64,000 nucleotides of DNA from Gemmata palustris (GTDB lineage Bacteria; Planctomycetota; Planctomycetia; Gemmatales; Gemmataceae), in assembly GCF_017939745.1 (NCBI RefSeq), contig NZ_JAGKQQ010000001.1:2046001-2110000 (forward strand). Reading direction: 5' to 3'. The first letter of the stretch is position 1, and each line of letters begins with the position of its first letter. A program made the translations under genes and the position numbers. The notes under the pieces are model-generated. The model had not been told where the DNA came from and did no database searches. It worked only from the letters and a program-made list of their open reading frames with translations. Shown in pieces: positions 26,215 through 34,578 of this stretch.

Positions 26215-26243
26215 TTGGCACATCCCAGACCGTGTGATACCAT
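26215..26243 (+). promoter_or_regulatory. Promoter of the HEAT-MoxR-VWA operon
   Basis: TTGGCA at 26215-26220, 17-bp spacer, TACCAT at 26238-26243 with TGTGA just before it. Predicted start near 26250. An in-frame ATG at 26253 would then give a nearly leaderless message; the ATG at 26298 gives a leader of about 45 nt. Confidence 0.55.
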
Positions 26244-26297
26244 CCAACTGCAATGGTTATCGCTCCGCCGCTGAAGATCGCGCTCGAACACCCGCGC

Positions 26298-28643
26298 ATG
26301 TCCGATACCCCCACGTTCGCGAACCTGCTCACGCAATGGAGCACCGGCGGACCCGCCGTGCGCGGGGAGATCTACGCCCACCTGCGTGCGACCCCCGCCG
26401 AGGCCGCCGCGCTCGAATCGTTCATCCGCGCCGAGTTGAACGCAGCGCTCCCCGCGCGCCGGGTGATCGCGGCCGAGGCGATGGTCGAGGTGTACCGCGA
26501 CGAAGGTGCCGCCGGTGCCGCGCTCGCGTGGGTGCTGCGTCGAGCGAATTTGGCCGCGTCCGCGGACGCGGTCGCCGTGATGCGCAAACTCGCGCCGGAC
26601 CGGGCCGGACCGCTGATCGTGGACTTCGCCCTTCACGCGCCGGCGGAGTTCCGCGGGCTGGCGCCGGGGGACCAAAAATGGGCCGGCGAAACTGTGGTTC
26701 GTTCCGGCGAACGCGCGGCGGAACTTTGGCTGGCGCTTCTCGGTCACGCCGGTCCGCAAGTCGAATCCGCCCTGCTCATGGGTCTGGCCGATGGCGCGGG
26801 ACACGCAACCAGCGACCTCTCGATCACACTGGAACCCGTTCGTGCCCGGTTGCTCCACCCCGAAGCGGGGTTCGCGGCCGGTGCCGCGCTCTGGCGACTG
26901 ACGTGGCGAGTCAACCGCGCGTGGCTCGCAACTATCGATCCGCAAAGCCCGCAATTTGAAAACGACCCGCTCCTACTCGCGCTCCTGACGGACGTGCTCT
27001 GTGAGCACCTCGGTCGGCGACCGGACCTCGAGCCACTCGCGCGCGAGCTTTTGGTGCGCCTGGGCACCGAGGCGCAGGACTTATTTGTGCCCGCGGTCCA
27101 GCGCGTGGCTCGCCTCGGCGCACGGGGGTGGGCCGTACTGATCCCGATCCTCAGTGATCCAAACATACCGGCGCAAACGCGGGCGGTCGTATTCAGTAAA
27201 GCCGCGAAGTGCGTTCCAGCGCGCCTGCTCGCGCGCCCCCACGCACACAACGTGATTCTGGAGCGCACGCGCGATTGCAGCGCGGTGCCACTGGACTTGC
27301 TCGAGGCCGCGGGCCGGGTGCTGTACGCGCTCGGTTCGGGCGCCAGTTCCGTGCTACCGGACGTTCTGGAACTGATCGCGAAGCAGCCCGAAACCGCGCG
27401 CACGGTGTGCCCGGTTCTGCCGTGGATCGCGCAGGGCGATCCGAACGCGACCACCCTGGTCGCGCGAACCCTCGACCGGCTCCGGCGGTCCGTCGTATTC
27501 ACCCCGGATGCGTTCGCGGCTCTGGCCAAGGTGTTCGCGGGACTGAATCTCGACGGGGCCGTAGCGCTGGTGGAAGACACGAACCTCGACCCGCGCACGC
27601 TGGAGTGCGTCCTCCAACAACCGGCCTGGAAGACGGCGCCGACCGAGGTACGCCGGCGGCACGCGACCGCGCTCGCAAACAATCTGAGTTCGCCGGCCCC
27701 CGAGGTGCGGGTGCGAGCGGCCGATGCGCTCCGCCAGTACCCGGACCAGTTGCCGACGGTGTGGCCGGCCCTGGTCGCGCTTCTGACCAGCAGCGACGAG
27801 CGATCTGTGGTGCTGGTGCTACCATTGTTCCGCCACCTCACCTCGGTGGCCGACGACGTATCTCCCGAACTGCGAGAGCTGTTACGCGAACCGAACCCGA
27901 CCCTCGCAGCGCGAGCGGCGGTCGCACTCGGGCACCTCGGGCAGATGCGACTCGTGGCGCCCGAACTGCGCGAAACCGTTATCGCAGCAACAGACAATGC
28001 CCGGGGATGGGCGGTGCTCCGCGAGTTGGCGGATCGGGTCACGTGTGCGCACAAACTACTTCACGATCTCGTGCTCGTATTTGCGGATGCGCCACAAGAA
28101 ATCGTAGCAAGGGTGTACGCACTGCTATACCCGCCGGACTTGGACGAAGAGTCCGCGATCGCGGTTCACGTCCCGCGCCCGGGTGAACCGACCTCCCCAC
28201 AAGCGGTGGATTGGGACGGTGTTTATCAGTGCGTCGGGAGCAATCCCGAGGGCGGGTTGCTGTTCGTCGCACTCATGTGTGCGTTCGGTTCGGGCGGGTT
28301 CACGGCGCAGAAGATCTGGCTCATCAAGCACCAGAAAGCACTGGCCGGCACCAGTCTGGCGGAGGCAAGAGACATTGTCGAACGGGCCATCGATCAGCTC
28401 ACCGCATCGGTGGCCCCGGGCGTAAAACGAGGGTGCGTTCGCGAATATTTCCGCGCCACCGACGCGCTACCATCGAGTATTCCCGAGTTGTTGGGGCACC
28501 GTATCAGTTGGTACCGGTGGGCGGGTCTGGAACTGCTCGACGCTTGGGGCGCGCCCGAGTACCCGGCCGCATTGCTCGAAGACCGTATCTGGGACCGCAG
28601 CACGCTTGTGCGTACTCGCGCCCTGCGCATGAACCAAAGGTAA
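26298..28643 (+). CDS. Large HEAT-like repeat protein, first gene of MoxR-VWA operon
   Basis: A 781-residue soluble protein built of repeated helix pairs rich in Ala and Leu (for example VRVRAADALRQYPDQLPTVWPALVALL and LAARAAVALGHLGQMRLVAPELRE), the pattern of HEAT-like repeats. No catalytic motif, signal peptide or membrane segment is seen. The C-terminal ~150 residues are more unique (WYRWAGLELLDAWGAPEYPA). It starts a tight same-strand run of five genes; the next gene begins 16 bp after its stop. A scaffold or substrate-recognition role for the downstream MoxR ATPases is an inference from context. Start uncertain: ATG 26253 is also possible. Confidence 0.7.
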   Translation: MSDTPTFANLLTQWSTGGPAVRGEIYAHLRATPAEAAALESFIRAELNAALPARRVIAAEAMVEVYRDEGAAGAALAWVLRRANLAASADAVAVMRKLAPDRAGPLIVDFALHAPAEFRGLAPGDQKWAGETVVRSGERAAELWLALLGHAGPQVESALLMGLADGAGHATSDLSITLEPVRARLLHPEAGFAAGAALWRLTWRVNRAWLATIDPQSPQFENDPLLLALLTDVLCEHLGRRPDLEPLARELLVRLGTEAQDLFVPAVQRVARLGARGWAVLIPILSDPNIPAQTRAVVFSKAAKCVPARLLARPHAHNVILERTRDCSAVPLDLLEAAGRVLYALGSGASSVLPDVLELIAKQPETARTVCPVLPWIAQGDPNATTLVARTLDRLRRSVVFTPDAFAALAKVFAGLNLDGAVALVEDTNLDPRTLECVLQQPAWKTAPTEVRRRHATALANNLSSPAPEVRVRAADALRQYPDQLPTVWPALVALLTSSDERSVVLVLPLFRHLTSVADDVSPELRELLREPNPTLAARAAVALGHLGQMRLVAPELRETVIAATDNARGWAVLRELADRVTCAHKLLHDLVLVFADAPQEIVARVYALLYPPDLDEESAIAVHVPRPGEPTSPQAVDWDGVYQCVGSNPEGGLLFVALMCAFGSGGFTAQKIWLIKHQKALAGTSLAEARDIVERAIDQLTASVAPGVKRGCVREYFRATDALPSSIPELLGHRISWYRWAGLELLDAWGAPEYPAALLEDRIWDRSTLVRTRALRMNQR

Positions 28644-28659
28644 AAGGCAACTACACACC

Positions 28660-29733
28660 ATGCGGGTGATTGAGCAACTCGTTCACCACTTCTGGGCGCG
28701 CGGCGCGCTGACCCGGGCGGAGGCGCTCTACCTCGTGAAGCACGGGTTCGCGCGCGAGGGCGACCTCCCCGGCCTTGCCGAACCGGGTCAGCCGATTGAC
28801 CCCGCCACCTACGCTCAGCCGGCATACGACGCAGAGGAATACGATTACCGCGACCGAGACCGAGAAGCTGCTGACGAAAAAGCGCGCGCGGCTGAAGAGC
28901 TGGAAGACGAACTCGTGGGCCGGAACGCGGGGAGCCGGAAGGCCGGCGGTAAGAAAAAGAAACCGACCGGCCACAACCTCGCGCCCGCGGTCGCGATGAT
29001 CGCCGCACACGTCGCCGCCCGCGAACCGTACCCGGCGCTCTGCGAACTGGGCACCCGCATCGCGCCGTGTGGGTCGTGGCGCGATGCGGCGCAGGTCGTG
29101 GGGGCGGCGAAACCGGCAGCGCTCGAAACGGCCCTCGTGGGGGCGCTGACGGCGCGCCCGCGTGCGCTCGGTGAACTGTGGTTCTGGTTCGACCTGGAAC
29201 CGCTGTTCGAGTGGACCGATGACGAAGACAACGCGGGGCCGGTTGCGGACGGCCTCTCGAAACTGCTCGGCGCGGACAACCTGGCCCAAGTCGGCCGCCT
29301 GGGGCAACTGCTGAAGGCCGCAGAAGTGCAGATGCTCCTCGACTTGCTCCCGGCCCGGCGCGCGTTCTTGAACCTGCTCCCGGTGCTGTACCACGCCCAC
29401 TTTCCGAAGTTCGGTTTGTGGCTGGTTCCACCAACCGGAGCCGCACGCGCGTGCTGGCCCGCGCTGCCCTGGGCGTTCGTGCTCGTATACAACGCGAGAC
29501 AGGGCACGGCCGAGCGCCCCCCGCAGGGGTACCCGCTCGACCCCAACGTGCTCCCGCCGCGGCTCCTCCGAATGGCACTGACGACGGCGTTCGCACAGGC
29601 CCCGGTCGCCGTGCGCGAGTTGCTCATTCAGGGGCTCCGCGACAGCGACACCCCCGCGGACGACGTGCGCGACGCGACCCGCCCGGTCTTCGCGCGGAAG
29701 ACGTTCCACTGTCCGTTCACGTGGCGCGTGTAA
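28660..29733 (+). CDS. Unknown protein of the MoxR-VWA operon
   Basis: A 357-residue protein I do not recognise. The N-terminal ~50 residues contain a helical segment with REGDLPGLAEPGQPID. A strongly charged tract follows (about 65-105: Asp/Arg/Glu/Lys, ending GGKKKKPTGH), then an all-helical domain of about 240 residues with many Leu, Ala and Trp (ELWFWFDLEPLFEW, WPALPWAFVLVYNAR). No membrane segment or signal is present. Location between the HEAT gene (16-bp gap) and the first MoxR gene (96-bp gap) implies a subunit or adaptor of the same system. Confidence 0.7.
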   Translation: MRVIEQLVHHFWARGALTRAEALYLVKHGFAREGDLPGLAEPGQPIDPATYAQPAYDAEEYDYRDRDREAADEKARAAEELEDELVGRNAGSRKAGGKKKKPTGHNLAPAVAMIAAHVAAREPYPALCELGTRIAPCGSWRDAAQVVGAAKPAALETALVGALTARPRALGELWFWFDLEPLFEWTDDEDNAGPVADGLSKLLGADNLAQVGRLGQLLKAAEVQMLLDLLPARRAFLNLLPVLYHAHFPKFGLWLVPPTGAARACWPALPWAFVLVYNARQGTAERPPQGYPLDPNVLPPRLLRMALTTAFAQAPVAVRELLIQGLRDSDTPADDVRDATRPVFARKTFHCPFTWRV

Positions 29734-29829
29734 TCGGAAGCGGGCCGGCGCGCCGAGTTTTCGACGCTGTGCTTCCGACCGACGCTGTGTTAGAACCGCC
29801 GTGTCCCGCTCCCTTCACGGGAAGTGCTG

Positions 29830-30816
29830 ATGAGTTCCGGCCCGATCACTGAAACGGTCACACTGTCACAGGCGCGCGACCTCATTGGCTGCCTGTCGCA
29901 CGAACAGAGCGTGCTGTTACTCGCGCCGCCGGGCGTCGGCAAATCGGACGTGGTGCATCAAGCGGCGCGCGCCGCAGGGCTGGAGTGCAAATCGCTCCTG
30001 GGCACGCAGATCGCGCCCGAAGACGTGTCCGGCGTTCCGCGAATCGTCGGCGAGCGCAGCGTGTTCTGTCCGCCGCGCGTGCTGCTACCCGAGAACGCGA
30101 CCAAGTTCTGCCTCTTCCTCGACGAACTCCCGGCCTGCGCCCCGGACGTGCAGAAAGCCTTTTATTCGCTGCTGCTCGAACGGCGCATCGGGGAGTACCT
30201 GTTGCCCGAAGGCACGTGGGTCGTCGCGGCCGGCAACCGCGCGGAAGATAAGGCTCTTGTGCGCACCATTTCCAGCGCGCTCGTGAATCGCGTACTCATT
30301 CTGAACGTGCGCATCGACGTACCGGAGTGGATCACCTGGGCGCACGCCAACTACGTTCGCGCGGACGTGGTGGCGTTCATCGAGCAGAACCCGGACGCCC
30401 TGCTCCGCCCGGTACCGGACAAAGTCGCGCCCTTCTCCACCCCGCGGGCGTGGGCTTCACTTGCGCGCGCGCTCGACCTCGTCGGCGCACGCGGTCAGCT
30501 CACGCCCGCGCTGGTTCGTGCCCTCGCGGTCGGGCGCGTCAGCGAGGACGACGCCCGCCGGTTCGCGACCGCGTGGCTCGGGAGCCCGGCCGAATCGACC
30601 GCGCTGGAAGAAAAATTGAACTGGGCACTCGCGGAGCTGGGGCTGTCCGCGCGCGCGCACAATTGTCTCGAGTCAGAAAGTATCGCGACCGTGCGCGAAC
30701 TGGTCCGGCGCAACGACGACGAGTTACTAGAGGTTCGCAACTTCAGTGAAACGACTCTGCGCGAGGTGAAGGCCAAACTCGCGCTCCACGGTCTGAGTTT
30801 GGGCATGAAGGTGTAA
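29830..30816 (+). CDS. MoxR-family AAA ATPase fused to an RNA polymerase alpha-CTD
   Basis: A 328-residue protein with two domains. Residues ~10-250 are a MoxR-type AAA+ ATPase: Walker A APPGVGKS 32-39, Walker B LFLDEL 95-100, sensor AGNR 134-137, and Arg154 as candidate arginine finger. Residues ~259-328 match the RNA polymerase alpha-subunit C-terminal domain: [21 protein letters not shown], then LLEVRNF and [10 protein letters not shown]. The Arg and Asn corresponding to E. coli Arg265 and Asn268 are kept, while the GKKS loop (296-299) is SETT here. The tail is in frame with no sign of error. GTG 29824 is an alternative start. The next gene is a MoxR paralogue without the CTD. Confidence 0.9.
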   Translation: MSSGPITETVTLSQARDLIGCLSHEQSVLLLAPPGVGKSDVVHQAARAAGLECKSLLGTQIAPEDVSGVPRIVGERSVFCPPRVLLPENATKFCLFLDELPACAPDVQKAFYSLLLERRIGEYLLPEGTWVVAAGNRAEDKALVRTISSALVNRVLILNVRIDVPEWITWAHANYVRADVVAFIEQNPDALLRPVPDKVAPFSTPRAWASLARALDLVGARGQLTPALVRALAVGRVSEDDARRFATAWLGSPAESTALEEKLNWALAELGLSARAHNCLESESIATVRELVRRNDDELLEVRNFSETTLREVKAKLALHGLSLGMKV

Positions 30817-30861
30817 CGCGGTCGCGCCGCCTTCGCAAAACGGGCACTGCCCGACACAACT

Positions 30862-31923
30862 ATGACCCAACCCGCCCCCCCGCCGGCCGTCACACTATCG
30901 CAGGCCAAGGAACTGATCCGGTGCCTCGCGGACAGTGAGAGCCTACTGTTACTCGCACCACCCGGAGTGGGGAAGTCCGAAGCGGTACGGCAAGCGGCGC
31001 GGGAAGCCGGCCTCGAACTCCGCTCGCTTCTGGGAACACAGATCGCGCCCGAAGACGTGTCCGGGGTGCCAAAGTTGGTTGGCAACCGCGCGGTCTTCTG
31101 CCCGCCGCGCCTGCTGCTCCCGGATGACAACGAGCCGTTCTGCCTCTTCCTTGATGAACTCCCGGCGGCGCCGCCCGAAGTGCAAAAGGCTTTCTATTCG
31201 CTGCTCCTGGAGCGCCGACTCGGTGAGTACCGGCTCCCCAAAGGCACGTGGGTCGTTGCGGCCGGGAACCGGAGCGAGGACCGCGCGCTGGTGCGAACAC
31301 TCTCTAGCGCGCTCGTGAACCGCGTGTTCGTGGTGCCGGTGCGTGTCGACCTCGACGAATGGCTCGCGTGGGCGGAACGGAACGGTGTGCGCCCGGAGAT
31401 CCGCTCTTTCATTCGCCACGTCCCGCTCGCGCTCCAGCGCCCCGTACCCGCGGACCCGGTGCCCTTCTCCACGCCGCGCGCCTGGGCGCTGCTCTCGCGC
31501 GACCTGCAGCTCGCGGAAGGGGCCGGAAAGCTGTCACGGGACGAGCGCCGCGCGCTCGCGTTCGGGCGCCTGACGCCACACGACGCCGGGTTGTTCTGCG
31601 CGCTGTGCGAAGACGGCCTCGCCGACCTCCGCCCGGCCGCGGACTACATCGAGAACCCGGCGCTCCTACCGGCGTCGGAAACCGCGATGTGGTTCGTCGT
31701 CAACCGCGTCCGACAAGCGATCGGCGCGCAACAGCTCCGCGCTCCAGACGGGCAACCAGCGCCCGCGTTCGGCGCGAAGGTCAACACGTTCCTGGCCGCG
31801 GTCGGCGAAGAGTACCGCTTCGCGCTGATGCTGGATCAGGTCGACCAGTGGGCCGCACTCGGCGCAAACGCCGTCATGCTCGACACACTGAAAACTGTAA
31901 CCGGCTTGCCTCCGGGAGAATGA
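30862..31923 (+). CDS. MoxR-family AAA ATPase
   Basis: A 353-residue MoxR-type AAA+ ATPase, a tandem paralogue of the preceding gene; the two are nearly identical over motifs such as [15 protein letters not shown] and PSTPRAWA-like FSTPRAWA. Walker A APPGVGKS is at 32-39; the Walker B segment reads [12 protein letters not shown] sensor present. Instead of an alpha-CTD it has its own C-terminal helical region (ETAMWFVVNRVRQAIG...). MoxR proteins act as chaperone-like unfoldases with VWA partners, and the VWA gene follows 47 bp downstream. The two paralogues may form a mixed hexamer. Confidence 0.92.
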   Translation: MTQPAPPPAVTLSQAKELIRCLADSESLLLLAPPGVGKSEAVRQAAREAGLELRSLLGTQIAPEDVSGVPKLVGNRAVFCPPRLLLPDDNEPFCLFLDELPAAPPEVQKAFYSLLLERRLGEYRLPKGTWVVAAGNRSEDRALVRTLSSALVNRVFVVPVRVDLDEWLAWAERNGVRPEIRSFIRHVPLALQRPVPADPVPFSTPRAWALLSRDLQLAEGAGKLSRDERRALAFGRLTPHDAGLFCALCEDGLADLRPAADYIENPALLPASETAMWFVVNRVRQAIGAQQLRAPDGQPAPAFGAKVNTFLAAVGEEYRFALMLDQVDQWAALGANAVMLDTLKTVTGLPPGE

Positions 31924-31970
31924 TTCTTTCCCGGGAGCGTAGGGAAAGCCCGTGGTCCCAGAGATGATCT

Positions 31971-33296
31971 ATGCTACCCGAGCCACCTTCACCCGAGCAA
32001 CTCGCTGTCGCGAACGCGGCCCGCGCGCTCAAACTCGTTTCCGCCACACTCCCGCACCTATCGGGGCTGTGCCACAGCGTCCGCGTGCGGGTCACGAAAA
32101 AGTACCCGGTCGCGGCCATCGGCGCCTCCGGGCTGCTGCTCGTGAACCCCACCGTGTTCGTGTCCGCGTCGCTCCCGGATCTCGTGTTCGTGGTGGCACA
32201 CGAACTGATGCACCTCGCGCTCGACACGTTCGGCCGGGGCGGGAACGCCAAGCCGCGCCTCGTAAACATCGCACACGACTACGTCATCAACGACATCCTC
32301 TCGGTCGAACTGAACCGCCCGGTCCCGCTCGGCGGGCTAGTGCGCCCCGGAGCACGCCGGGAATCGCTCGAAACACTGGTCCGGGAACTCGCGCGCAACG
32401 GGAACAGACTCGACGACTGCTGGACCGTGGAGCGCAAGAAGAAGCCGAAGCGCGTGAAGAGGCCCAAGAGCGCGATTCAGCAGGAACTCGAGCGCGCGGG
32501 CCTGGTTCCCCCGGAGCCCGATGAACCCGACGAAGACGATACCGATTCGGACGAGTTCCCGGCGGGCGACGCGCTCACCGCCGAAGAGGAGGGCGAACTG
32601 GAACCGGAGTTGGGGCCGAAAGACTGGTCGGCGCACCGCGACCGGGTGCGCCGCGAGGCGGTCCGGTCGATCAGCCTGAAGGAGCTCCGCGACCAGATGG
32701 ACCAAGCGACCGGTTACGGGCACGGCGCGGACGCCGGCGCGACGCGCACCCTCATGGAAGCGGTCGCCACCGCGTACCAACCGCCGTGGCAACTCGCGCT
32801 CCAGCACTGGCTCGACGCCGTTTCGCCCGGTCCGCGCAGTTACGCGCGCCCGAGCCGGAGGGGGGCCGAGCGCGACGACGGCGTGATCCTCGCCGGGCGC
32901 AGGCGCGAGGGCTGGGCGCTACACGTCGTGCTGGACACGAGCGGCTCGATGATGAACACGCTCCCGCACGTCCTGGGGCTCCTCGCGTCGTTTTGCGAGG
33001 GCGCGGGGGTGAATCAAGTTCACGTCGTGCAGTGCGACGTCGGCGTGACGGCCGACGAGTGGATCGACCCGGCCGAGCTCGCGCGTTACAAGATCACCGG
33101 GTTCGGCGGGAGCGACATGAGCCCCGCGCTGGACGAACTCGCGGGCGACCCGGAAGTCCGCGCGGTGCTGGTGCTCACCGACGGGTACATCTCGTACCCG
33201 GACACGGAGCCACCGTACAGTGTGCTCTGGGGACTGGTGGACGGGTACAGCACGTTTCGCCCGCACTACGGCACGGTGGTTCACATCAAAACGTAG
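31971..33296 (+). CDS. DUF2201 putative metallopeptidase with VWA domain
   Basis: A 441-residue protein with two domains. The N-terminal putative metallopeptidase domain has HELMH at 77-81 (zinc-binding HExxH) and the later NIAHDYVIND at about 99-108, a candidate third-ligand region. A charged, Glu/Asp-rich linker (about 155-220) leads to a von Willebrand A domain with intact MIDAS DTSGSM (322-327), a metal-binding Thr/Ser region GGSDMSPAL and TDGY. This is the DUF2201_N plus VWA-like architecture normally encoded beside MoxR ATPases, as here. Likely role: metal-dependent partner of the ATPase complex; the peptidase activity is not proven. Its 3' end overlaps the convergent membrane gene by 11 bp. 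Confidence 0.9.
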   Translation: MLPEPPSPEQLAVANAARALKLVSATLPHLSGLCHSVRVRVTKKYPVAAIGASGLLLVNPTVFVSASLPDLVFVVAHELMHLALDTFGRGGNAKPRLVNIAHDYVINDILSVELNRPVPLGGLVRPGARRESLETLVRELARNGNRLDDCWTVERKKKPKRVKRPKSAIQQELERAGLVPPEPDEPDEDDTDSDEFPAGDALTAEEEGELEPELGPKDWSAHRDRVRREAVRSISLKELRDQMDQATGYGHGADAGATRTLMEAVATAYQPPWQLALQHWLDAVSPGPRSYARPSRRGAERDDGVILAGRRREGWALHVVLDTSGSMMNTLPHVLGLLASFCEGAGVNQVHVVQCDVGVTADEWIDPAELARYKITGFGGSDMSPALDELAGDPEVRAVLVLTDGYISYPDTEPPYSVLWGLVDGYSTFRPHYGTVVHIKT

Positions 33297-34512
33297 CCAC
33301 GCGGTACTCGCGCCCGCCCCAGTAAATACACATCCGCACGATCGTGTAGATCGTCGCCACCGCGCCTGCAACGGTAAACGCAATCGCAACGCGGCGCGAC
33401 AGCGAAGCCAGGGCCATCGCCAGCACCGGGACCGCGAACGGGACCGCCTCCAGGAACCCGCGGTGCCCGAACCCGGCGCCGAGGTGCCACGACCACCAGT
33501 GCCCGTACAGCACCGTGTAAGCCGCGACCACCCCCACCAGGGCGACGGCGGCGCCCCGCAACTCCCGCACGATGAGGGGCGCGAGCAGCGCGACCGCCAT
33601 CACCGGGTAGTAGCGGAACAATCCGTGCTCCTCGCCCCCGAGAACGAGGAGCATTTTGGGATCGTTCCAAATGAACCTTTCGCCGGGGTACGTGTTGAGC
33701 GTGAACCGGCCGAACATCTCGTGATTGACCGCGAGCGTGACCGCGAGCCCGACGCCCACACCCACACAGGCCGCGCCCGTCGCGCGCAACCGGAAGCCGG
33801 GCGACGCGCGCCCCGCACCCGCCCACCCCACACACGCGGTGCTCCAAAAGCCGATCAGCACGACGTTCGTCGTGCGCACCAGAAGTAACAGTGTCACAAG
33901 CGCGACGACGGGCCACAGCGGGAGCGGGCGCTTCAGTTGTACGGCCCGCACCGCGAGCCACACCGCGCCCGCCGCGAGCAGCGCCGAGTAAACGTGACTG
34001 AAACTCGCGTCGTAGGTGCCGTAACTGTACAACCCGGTGCCGAACGTGAGCATCAGGACGGAAGCGTTCGCCCACCCCGGCGTCACACCGAGACGGTAAC
34101 ACGCATCGAGCCCGAGCGCAGTGGTCGCGACAAGTGCGGCGGCACCAAGTGCGAGGCAGGCCCAGTGTTCCGCGGGCGAATAGGGCAAACCGTTTCGCGC
34201 GGGATCGGTGACGCACGCCATAACCGGCAAGCGGATGAGTGCCACCCCGAGCGGGTACTTACACGTGTACCGGGGCACCGCCGGGTCCGGTTGCAGGAGC
34301 GCGACGTCGGCGGGTTCGCCCTCGTACCACGAGAACGACAGGTCGCCCTTCAGGATGGCGTAAGTCCAGATGTGGTACCCGGCGCCGTCGGAGCGGATCG
34401 GCGGCCAGTTGGCGTAAGTCGGGTACACGGTCACGGTGGTGGCCGCGAGCGCGACCACCAGAACGGAACTCCACCGCCAGCACCACGCGCGGGCCGGGCG
34501 AACACCGATCAT
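33286..34512 (-). CDS. Polytopic membrane protein, possibly GT-C glycosyltransferase-like
   Basis: A 408-residue protein with about ten hydrophobic segments. The first loop after the N-terminal helix has the acidic pair-like RSDGAGYHIWTY, and a loop before helix 2 reads CKYPLGVALIRLP. Such layouts occur in lipid-linked-sugar (GT-C) glycosyltransferases and related DUF2029-type proteins. No diagnostic motif proves it. The gene ends 11 bp inside the 3' end of the convergent VWA gene. It is followed on the same strand by thrS with a 66-bp gap, so it may lie upstream in one transcription unit with thrS only if read-through occurs. Confidence 0.7.
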   Translation of the reverse strand: MIGVRPARAWCWRWSSVLVVALAATTVTVYPTYANWPPIRSDGAGYHIWTYAILKGDLSFSWYEGEPADVALLQPDPAVPRYTCKYPLGVALIRLPVMACVTDPARNGLPYSPAEHWACLALGAAALVATTALGLDACYRLGVTPGWANASVLMLTFGTGLYSYGTYDASFSHVYSALLAAGAVWLAVRAVQLKRPLPLWPVVALVTLLLLVRTTNVVLIGFWSTACVGWAGAGRASPGFRLRATGAACVGVGVGLAVTLAVNHEMFGRFTLNTYPGERFIWNDPKMLLVLGGEEHGLFRYYPVMAVALLAPLIVRELRGAAVALVGVVAAYTVLYGHWWSWHLGAGFGHRGFLEAVPFAVPVLAMALASLSRRVAIAFTVAGAVATIYTIVRMCIYWGGREYRVATF

Positions 34513-34578
34513 GCCGAATCTCGTGGTGGCTTTCGCGGGGACCGCGAGCAGGCGCCCGCGGTCCGGGGTGGGAAACGA

